This document shows, one piece after another, positions 1 through 5,089 of a stretch of DNA of 5,089 bases. Each line of letters opens with the position of its first letter. The first letter of the stretch is position 1. The stretch is taken from assembly GCA_903921945.1 (NCBI GenBank), contig CAIXSC010000492.1, positions 1 through 5,089 of the forward strand. The letters are read 5' to 3'. The notes beneath the pieces were generated by a model. It was not told the DNA's origin. It searched no databases and was given only the letters and a program-made list of their open reading frames with translations. Both the position numbers and the translations under genes were made by a program. This DNA comes from an uncultured Planctomycetaceae bacterium (GTDB lineage: Bacteria; Planctomycetota; Planctomycetia; Pirellulales; Pirellulaceae).

Positions 1-101
1 CCGTTTTTCCCGCCGCCATTCGCCCGTGGCTGATCGCTCTTTGCCATTCGCCCGTGGCTAATCGCTCTTTGCTACTTGCTACTTGCCCGTTGCAGGCTGA
101 A
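1..101. other. Non-coding region downstream of the U32 gene
   Basis: This edge of the window holds the 28-bp and 7-bp duplications and a T5 run at 4-8. For transcripts leaving the U32 gene on the minus strand there is no stem followed by a U tract, so no intrinsic terminator can be called. The neighbouring gene lies outside the window. Confidence 0.5.
15..70. repeat. 28-bp tandem direct repeat, two copies
   Basis: Positions 15-42 and 43-70 are adjacent copies differing at one base only (G32 versus A60). Each starts GCCATTCGCCCGTGGC, in which GCCA and TGGC can pair as a short hairpin, and ends ATCGCTCTTT. Directly after it, CTACTTG is duplicated at 72-78 and 79-85. The region lies just beyond the U32 stop codon and carries no gene that I can support. 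Confidence 0.85.
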
Positions 102-2972
102 TTATAGCAACGCCAGCGGATCGCGGCGTTCTTCGAGGGTGCCGCGAGTGACCCCGACCCGGTTGAGCGCCTGCAAGCGGCTCCAAACTTCCCGTCCGGT
201 CACACGGCCCGCGAGCAGTTCTCGGTAGAGATGCACGATCCGCTTGATCTCCGCGGGCGGTTCGTCCAACAGCTCGACGCGAAAGTGCCGAGCGCCTCGT
301 TCCAACAGCGCCGGCACAACCTCCGCCGCGCTCTGCGGCACCGCGTTGAACAAGGTGTTGCGGCACCCGACATCGGCCTTCAGCGGATGCTCAACCCCGA
401 TCCGATCCCGCAGCTTGACCTCGTGGCGGTCGCACGGCCGTCCGCAATTGGTCTTGTTCGTGCCCGGCGACAGCATCGCGCAGAACACACAGTGCTCCAT
501 GTGGAACATCGGCATGTGCTGATGCGCGACGATCTCGAATCGCGTTGCCGGATAAGCGGCCGTCAGCTCCAACAACTGGTCCCGGTTCAAATCGTACGAC
601 GGCGTGATCCGCAGCGGTCCAAGCTCGTCGAGCAACCCGGCGGTCAATTCGTTGGCGACATTCAGTGAAAAATCGATAACTCGCGGCAGTCCGCGGTCGC
701 GAAAGAACAACAGCCCGCCCAGATTCCGAACAAGAATGCCATCCGCTCCCTGTTTGGCCAGCAAATGGAACATGCCTTTCTCGTCCGGCTTCTCGATCCG
801 CGGCGTCGCTAAAAGGATGCGCGCACCCGCCGCTCGCGCCTCCGCCACCGCCTCGCGGTATTCCCGCAAATCCTGGAAATCGACGTAGACGCTCCGCACG
901 CCCGTCTCCAGCACGGCACGCAATTGCGGCAGCGATCGAGCCAACACATGCAGTTCGGCCGGCAAGCTCGCGCCAGCAACGCTTGCATTGGAGTCGCTCT
1001 CACCGGAGACGTTTTCATTAGTCACATTTGCATTAGTGACGCTCGCGCTGGTGACATTCGTGCCAGTGACACTCGCGCCGGTGACACTCGCATCGGTGAC
1101 ACTCGCATCGGTGACGCTCGCATCGGTGACACTCACACGCGTACTATCGACAGACTCGGTCGGCGCCCGTTCAGTCGGCGCCCGTTCAGTCGGCGCCCGT
1201 TCAGTCGGCGCCAGTTCGGTCTGCGCTAAATGGATCCGTCCCAGTTCAGCCGACCCCAGTTCAGCCGACCCCAGTTCGGTCTGCGCCAGTTCAGCCGGCG
1301 GCGGTGGCTGGAGAGCCGCGCGGAGGCGCGGGAGCGGCGACTCGGAGGCCATTCGCCGTTCCGGGCGTTCACGGACGGCCAGCTCCAAGGCGCGGACGAG
1401 CGCATGGCGAAGTTGGCCCAGGACGCTGAACGGCGCCATCGGGCGACCCTCGATCGACGCCGCGAGTCCACGGAGGACGAACGGGGAGCCGCCAAGCCGT
1501 CCGAGTTGCTCGCGGAGCACCTCTTCGGTGAGCGCGTGCTGGCGGGCTTCGGCGAGCGGGCCGTCGGTGGCGACACGCACTGTCTGGCCGGTGGCGGTGC
1601 GGGCGACAACCCGCAGCAGTTCGCCCGGGGCGGCGCGGGCGGCGATATCGATTTCCAACCGTCGCCGCGGTTCGTCGCTGGCGAACGTGGCCCGCAAGCG
1701 GCTGGTCAATTCGGGATCGTCGGTCTTCCACACCGCTTGGCCGGGCCAAAGCTGGCGAAAGTCGAGCGATTCGCGGGCGAAGGCCAGCTCCACCGTGTCT
1801 CCGCGCGGCGCTCGTTCCAAGGCTTGTTGTCCGCGAAAGATGCCGTAGACACGGCCGCCTTGGGGATCGTCGACCGGCCGTCCACAGTCGAACGACAGCC
1901 CGTCGCCGCGCTTCACCGCCGAACCGCTGAGCCGCACCACGACACGGCCGCGCCGCGTCTCCACGACCTCTCCCAGTCGCACGCCGCGTTTGGACGAGCT
2001 ATCGCCAGGGACGAGCCGCTTGTGGTCGCAGCCTTCCAGCCAGCCGGGCGAGAACCCACGGGAAAACGACAGCTCCATCTCCTCGATCGCCTGCGGAGTG
2101 AACCGCACGGGACGGCCCGCCATCGCCGCGTCGATCGCCTCGCGATAATGACGCGTGATGTTGGCGACATACTCGGGTGTCTTCAGACGGCCTTCGATTT
2201 TCAGCGAACGGACGCCGGCCTCGACCAACGCGGGAATCAGTTCGAAACCGGCGAGATCTTGCGGGCTGAGCAGATACTTGACCGCGCCCGTATCGATGTC
2301 TTGGCCGTCGCAGAGCAGATCGTACGGCAGACGACAGGCCTGAGCGCATTGGCCGCGGTTCGCGCTGCGGCCACCGAACGATTCGCTAGTGAGGCATTGG
2401 CCCGAGTAAGCCACACACAACGCGCCATGAACGAACGCTTCGAGCGTCACGGGGCTCTGGCCGCCCAGCTTCTTGATTTCGCGGACGGAGAGTTCGCGGG
2501 CCATCACCGCCCGCTCAACCCCAAGCGCGCGGGCGAACTCCAGCCCGGCCCCGCTCGTAAGCGTCATCTGCGTCGAGGCATGAATCGGCAACTCAGGGCA
2601 GATTTCACGGACAAGCCGGGCCAGGCCAAGATCCTGGACAAGCACCGCGTCGACGCCCGCCGCCGCGATTTGCCGGATCAGCGACTCGGCCTCGTTCAGT
2701 TCGCCGCTAAACACCAGCGTGTTGAACGTGACATAGCCTTTAAGGCCGCGCGAATGAAGCAACTCCATCAGCCGCGGCAAATCGCCCGGCGGGAAATTCG
2801 CCGCTCGTGCACGGGCATTGAAGCCGCAGTCGAGCCCGAAGTAGATGGCGTCGGCGCCGTTTTCGATCGCCGCGCGGACACAATCCCAGTCGCCCGCCGG
2901 GGCGAGCAACTCGGGACGGGAAGCCGGCGCGAGCGACGCGGCCGGCGGCAACAATTCAACCAAGTCGATCAT
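102..2972 (-). CDS. U32 family peptidase-like protein, two-barrel form with DUF3656-like domain and repeat linker
   Basis: This 956-residue protein belongs to the peptidase U32 family. Residues about 19-325 form the first barrel, beginning PELLAPAGDWDCVRAAIENG. The family signature EAFVHGALCVAYSGQCLTS is at 178-196, and Cys186, Cys193, Cys209 and Cys213 are likely Fe-S ligands. Residues about 430-530 resemble DUF3656 (LTEEVLREQLGRLGGSPF). Residues about 557-672 are a low-complexity pentapeptide-period linker. Residues 673-945 look like a second, diverged U32 barrel with Cys828, Cys831, Cys843 and Cys847. Family knowledge: characterised relatives such as RlhA, TrhP and UbiU/UbiV are cytoplasmic Fe-S proteins needed for RNA or ubiquinone hydroxylation; proteolysis is doubtful for most. 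The domain order up to DUF3656 matches RlhA, but the substrate here cannot be assigned. The ATG at 2972 is the only start I found in frame in the gap back to the upstream stop. No Shine-Dalgarno sequence precedes it, and no signal peptide is seen. The stop is TAA at 102-104. Confidence 0.93.
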   Translation of the reverse strand: MIDLVELLPPAASLAPASRPELLAPAGDWDCVRAAIENGADAIYFGLDCGFNARARAANFPPGDLPRLMELLHSRGLKGYVTFNTLVFSGELNEAESLIRQIAAAGVDAVLVQDLGLARLVREICPELPIHASTQMTLTSGAGLEFARALGVERAVMARELSVREIKKLGGQSPVTLEAFVHGALCVAYSGQCLTSESFGGRSANRGQCAQACRLPYDLLCDGQDIDTGAVKYLLSPQDLAGFELIPALVEAGVRSLKIEGRLKTPEYVANITRHYREAIDAAMAGRPVRFTPQAIEEMELSFSRGFSPGWLEGCDHKRLVPGDSSSKRGVRLGEVVETRRGRVVVRLSGSAVKRGDGLSFDCGRPVDDPQGGRVYGIFRGQQALERAPRGDTVELAFARESLDFRQLWPGQAVWKTDDPELTSRLRATFASDEPRRRLEIDIAARAAPGELLRVVARTATGQTVRVATDGPLAEARQHALTEEVLREQLGRLGGSPFVLRGLAASIEGRPMAPFSVLGQLRHALVRALELAVRERPERRMASESPLPRLRAALQPPPPAELAQTELGSAELGSAELGRIHLAQTELAPTERAPTERAPTERAPTESVDSTRVSVTDASVTDASVTDASVTGASVTGTNVTSASVTNANVTNENVSGESDSNASVAGASLPAELHVLARSLPQLRAVLETGVRSVYVDFQDLREYREAVAEARAAGARILLATPRIEKPDEKGMFHLLAKQGADGILVRNLGGLLFFRDRGLPRVIDFSLNVANELTAGLLDELGPLRITPSYDLNRDQLLELTAAYPATRFEIVAHQHMPMFHMEHCVFCAMLSPGTNKTNCGRPCDRHEVKLRDRIGVEHPLKADVGCRNTLFNAVPQSAAEVVPALLERGARHFRVELLDEPPAEIKRIVHLYRELLAGRVTGREVWSRLQALNRVGVTRGTLEERRDPLALL
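961..1140 (-). repeat. 15-bp tandem repeat lattice 2, encoding ASVTD-type pentapeptides
   Basis: Twelve consecutive 15-bp units, most starting GTGAC on the plus strand, lie in the same linker. GTGACACTCGCATCG is exact at 1081 and 1096, with a one-base variant at 1111. Divergence rises toward 961, so the conserved core is at 1066-1125. The encoded residues (about 613-670) run ASVTD, ASVTD, ASVTG, ASVTG, TNVTS, ASVTN, ANVTN, ENVSG. The unit sequence differs from that of lattice 1, and an 11-base junction (1141-1151) separates the two. Confidence 0.9.
1152..1301 (-). repeat. 15-bp tandem repeat lattice 1, encoding TERAP / AELGS-type pentapeptides
   Basis: Ten phase-coherent 15-bp units lie inside the U32 coding sequence. 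On the plus strand they read approximately CCGTTCAGTCGGCGC or CAGTTCAGCCGACCC. The units at 1167, 1182 and 1197 are identical, and those at 1242 and 1257 are identical. CAGTTCGGTCTGCGC occurs at 1212 and 1272. The unit at 1227 is badly diverged (RIHLA) and the one at 1152 is degenerate. Translated on the minus strand they give AELGS AELGS, LAQTELAP and then three TERAP units (residues about 559-607). Exact copies point to recent slippage or unequal exchange, and the unit length keeps the frame. Confidence 0.9.
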
Positions 2973-3040
2973 ATCGTCCCAAGGTACCGGCCGACGACGG
3001 CGAGGGCAATGTCGCGACCGGGTTGGTAACGATCGACCAT
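2969..3040 (-). CDS. Possible short ORF (23 codons) ending in ATGA overlap with the U32 start
   Basis: An ATG at 3038-3040 opens a 23-codon frame beginning MVDRYQPG and ending YLGTI. Its TGA (2969-2971) shares bases with the U32 ATG (2970-2972), giving the ATGA arrangement typical of translational coupling. Third codon positions are mostly C or G, as in the real genes here. No Shine-Dalgarno sequence precedes it and I recognise no homologue. A frame this short can arise by chance in GC-rich DNA, so it may be a leader peptide, a decayed gene end, or nothing. Confidence 0.25.
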   Translation of the reverse strand: MVDRYQPGRDIALAVVGRYLGTI

Positions 3041-3060
3041 GAACCGTGAATCCCGGCGAC
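2973..3060. other. 88-base gap between the DUF11 gene and the U32 gene
   Basis: I see no convincing -35/-10 pair, no U-tract terminator and no ribosome binding site on the minus strand. The gap contains short palindromes (GGTACC at 2983, GTCGCGAC at 3011, CGATCG at 3030). It also has an imperfect 7-pair inverted repeat at 3021-3045 with a 3-base bulge, which overlaps the start of the short ORF at 3040. Read-through transcription from the DUF11 gene is possible but not shown. Confidence 0.5.
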
Positions 3061-5089
3061 TTACGGCACGACCGCCGTGTCCGCCAGCAGCAGCCGTTTC
3101 GACAACTGTCGAGTCGTCACGGTCGCCGTGCTGCGATTGTTCGCCGTGTTCGGATCGAATTGGTTCGCTTGCGTGACTTCAGCGGTGTTGGTCAGCGAAA
3201 GCGCGGTCGTCGAATTCACTCGAGCGCGGATCGCCAAGTTGGCGGTGTTCTGGCCCGCGGTCGCGCTCAGCGCCCCGACGTTCCAGATTCCAGTCGCACT
3301 GTCGTAAGTGGTGCCCGTGCTGGACGATTCAACACCCACGAACGACATCCCCGCCGGCAGCAAATCGGTCACTTGAACGCCGGTGGCATTGGCGGGTCCG
3401 TTGTTCGTCAAAGCGAGTGTGAACACGGTTTCATTGTTGGGTGCCGCGAGCGTTGGCGTGGCGCTCTTCGTGATCGCCAAGTCCGCGACATTCGGCGTCA
3501 CTTGCGCCGAGGCCGTGTTGTTGGTGGCGTTGGTATCCAATTCCGCGACACCGGAAACCGATGCCGTGTTGGTGACCGCCGCCGAACCACTCATCGTGGC
3601 CACGATTTGCAAGGTGGCCGTGTTTTGTCCAGCGGTGCTCGACAACGCGCCGAGCGTCCAGATGCCTGTGGTGTTGCTGTACGTGCCCGTCGACGGCGTC
3701 GCGCTGACGAACGTCAAGCCGGCGGGCAGCGAGTCTGTGATCTGGACATTCGTGGCATTGATCGGCCCATTGTTGGTCACCGTCACCGTGAATGTGACGT
3801 TCTGGTTGCGATCGGGCGTCGAGTCATCCACCGTTTTCGCCACCGCCAGATCGAGCACATTGGGCGTGACGGTGACCGATTGCCGGTTGTTGGTCGTCAC
3901 CGTGTCGAACTGATCGACATTGTCCAGTTCGGCCGTATTGATGATCGGCGACTGGCCGGTGACGGTGGCCACCAGTTGCAAACTGGCGATGTTGGACCCA
4001 AGCGTATTGCTCAGCGCTCCGACAGTCCAGATTCCGGTCGTGCTTGAGTAGGTACCGGTGGATGGCGTTGCACTGACGAACGTCAGGCCGGCCGGTAACG
4101 CGTCGGCCACCCGCACACCGGTCGCTGACGCCAAACCGAGATTCGTGACGGTAACCGTGAACGTCACATTCTGGTTTTGGTTGGGCGTGTTGTCATCGAC
4201 CGCCTTCGTCACCACCAAATCCAAGTTGTTGGGCGAAACATCCTCGCCTTCCGAATCATTGGCGGGATTATTGTCGAACTGGTCCAGCGACGTGATGCTC
4301 GCCCGGTTGTTGATGATCGGCCCCTCGCCTGTGACCCGGGCGACAATATCAAGGGTCGAGGTGTTCGAACCGGCCGCGTTGCTCAAGTTGCCAATGTTCC
4401 AAATACCCGTGGTCGCCGTGTACGTGGACGTTCCCGAGGCGGATGCGCTCACAAAAGTCAGGCCCGCAGGCAACAGATCGGTGATCTGCAAGCCGGTCGC
4501 GGCAATCGGACCGTTGTTGGTCGCTGTGACCCGGTACGTCACCGACTCGTCGCGATTCGGCGTCGCACTGCCCGCGACAATCCGCTTGTCGACGGCGATG
4601 TCGAGTTGATTGAGCGTCAGGACTTCCGCATCGCGATTGTTGTTGCTGTTCGAGTCGGTCTGATCCACGTCGAACAGTTCGGCCGTGTTCGTAATCGTGC
4701 CGTTGGCCGGCAACGTGGTCGCGTTCACCGTCGCGACAATCTGCAACGAAGCACTGGCGCCGTTCGCCAAATTGCCGAGCGTCCATAGGCCGGTCGTGTT
4801 GCTGTAGGTTCCGGTCGAGGGCGTCGCGCTCACGAACGCCAAGCCAGCAGGCAAGCTGTCGGTGATGACCACGCCGGTCGCGTTCGAGGGACCATTGTTG
4901 GCAACATTGACGGTGAACGTCACGGTCTGATTGCGATTCGGGGTCGAGTCGTCGACTGACTTCGTGACCGCGAGATCAAGCTGCTGTGTGGTGGTCGTGG
5001 CGGACGACGTGTTGTTGCCGGGAACGTCGTCATTCTGGTCGACGCTGGTGATCGTCGCTTGATTGAGCGCCACGCCGGGGGATGTGACG
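3061..5089 (-). CDS. DUF11 repeat protein, C-terminal part (5' end outside window)
   Basis: The reading frame is open to the right edge (…VTSPGVALNQ), so only the C-terminal 675 or so residues are seen. A GTG at 5073 lies inside a repeat and is not a credible start. The protein has the end of one repeat, five full tandem repeats of 123-127 residues, and the tail LSKRLLLADTAVVP. Each repeat begins like LDLAVTKSVDD, carries a TNNGP-type turn, then DSLPAGLTFVSA, then TGIWTLG with one tryptophan, and ends in a D/N-rich segment such as DQFDNNPAND. This is the DUF11 (TIGR01451-type) pattern, thought to form Ig-like beta-sandwiches. The visible part has no cysteine, few charged residues, and much Thr, Asn, Ser, Ala and Val, as in exported surface proteins. 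An extracellular adhesive or structural role is inference; signal peptide and any N-terminal domains lie outside the window. It could be much larger than what is seen. The stop is TAA at 3061-3063. Confidence 0.92.
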   Translation of the reverse strand, partial: VTSPGVALNQATITSVDQNDDVPGNNTSSATTTTQQLDLAVTKSVDDSTPNRNQTVTFTVNVANNGPSNATGVVITDSLPAGLAFVSATPSTGTYSNTTGLWTLGNLANGASASLQIVATVNATTLPANGTITNTAELFDVDQTDSNSNNNRDAEVLTLNQLDIAVDKRIVAGSATPNRDESVTYRVTATNNGPIAATGLQITDLLPAGLTFVSASASGTSTYTATTGIWNIGNLSNAAGSNTSTLDIVARVTGEGPIINNRASITSLDQFDNNPANDSEGEDVSPNNLDLVVTKAVDDNTPNQNQNVTFTVTVTNLGLASATGVRVADALPAGLTFVSATPSTGTYSSTTGIWTVGALSNTLGSNIASLQLVATVTGQSPIINTAELDNVDQFDTVTTNNRQSVTVTPNVLDLAVAKTVDDSTPDRNQNVTFTVTVTNNGPINATNVQITDSLPAGLTFVSATPSTGTYSNTTGIWTLGALSSTAGQNTATLQIVATMSGSAAVTNTASVSGVAELDTNATNNTASAQVTPNVADLAITKSATPTLAAPNNETVFTLALTNNGPANATGVQVTDLLPAGMSFVGVESSSTGTTYDSATGIWNVGALSATAGQNTANLAIRARVNSTTALSLTNTAEVTQANQFDPNTANNRSTATVTTRQLSKRLLLADTAVVP
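3106..4980 (-). repeat. Five tandem DUF11 repeats in the coding sequence
   Basis: Repeat boundaries, set at the LDLAV-like start, are 4606-4980, 4225-4605, 3856-4224, 3487-3855 and 3106-3486 in order of translation. Their lengths are 125, 127, 123, 123 and 127 residues. A sixth repeat is visible only as its end (4981-5089). Repeats 1, 3 and 4 share the text FVSATPSTGTYS and IWT[LV]G. Repeats 2 and 5 share TDLLPAG, IWN[IV]G and a later ARV. By hand alignment repeats 1 and 4 agree at 58 of their first 69 residues. Confidence 0.9.

Noticed and set aside
961..1301. CRISPR-like array
   Set aside because: The units are 15 bp and directly abutting, with no spacers, and they lie in frame inside a conserved enzyme gene.
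988..1848. Plus-strand 286-codon ORF with a VTLASVTLASVTL repeat
   Set aside because: This is the antisense reading of the 15-bp lattice; after the repeat it becomes Arg/Ser-rich noise.
102..2972. Calling the U32 protein a collagenase
   Set aside because: The name comes from early work on one member. The cysteine clusters and DUF3656-like domain fit the Fe-S hydroxylation-factor branch better, and no protease catalytic residues can be pointed out.
1230..3029. 599-codon plus-strand ORF opposite the U32 gene
   Set aside because: Its translation is low-complexity, rich in Arg and Gly and matches no family. It is the expected shadow of a GC-rich gene whose other strand has clear domains and signature motifs.
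3021..3045. Intrinsic terminator of the DUF11 gene
   Set aside because: The stem is imperfect (3 plus 4 pairs with a bulge) and no U tract follows on the minus strand.
3046..4788. Plus-strand ORFs of 333, 176, 183 and 203 codons opposite the DUF11 gene
   Set aside because: They repeat with the DUF11 period because they are antisense to it. Their residues show no domain logic, and several overlap one another in different frames.
3061..5073. GTG at 5073 as the start of the DUF11 protein
   Set aside because: The frame stays open to the window edge with repeat-like sequence before it, and a signal peptide is absent, so it is internal.

Overview
The window holds two minus-strand genes in tandem. 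Both are clear from protein-level features. The GC-rich sequence, a two-barrel peptidase-U32-type enzyme, a large DUF11-repeat surface-type protein and the lack of Shine-Dalgarno sequences before the visible starts together suggest a Planctomycetota bacterium, perhaps Pirellulales. That assignment is inference; no marker gene is present to prove it.

Layout, following transcription (right to left). Positions 5089 to 3061 are the C-terminal part of a long DUF11-repeat protein whose start lies beyond the right edge. It shows the end of one repeat, five complete repeats of 123-127 residues, and a 14-residue tail. An 88-base gap (2973-3060) follows. Almost all of it can be read as a 23-codon ORF whose TGA overlaps the next ATG as ATGA. 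Positions 2972 to 102 encode a 956-residue U32 family protein: first U32 barrel with the U32 signature and four cysteines, a DUF3656-like domain, an unusual linker of about 115 residues built from two lattices of 15-bp tandem repeats, and a second U32-like barrel with its own four-cysteine cluster. Positions 1-101 are non-coding and contain a 28-bp tandem duplication and a 7-bp duplication.

The two genes have no obvious shared function. The first is probably extracellular and structural. The second is probably a cytoplasmic Fe-S enzyme related to RlhA/TrhP/UbiU-type RNA or quinone hydroxylation factors. Co-orientation and the short gap allow co-transcription, but no promoter or terminator could be recognised between them.

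I see no mobile element, CRISPR array, RNA gene or defence system. The features most worth a second look are the period-15 repeat linker inside the U32 gene, the duplicated cysteine cluster, and the ATGA-coupled short ORF.
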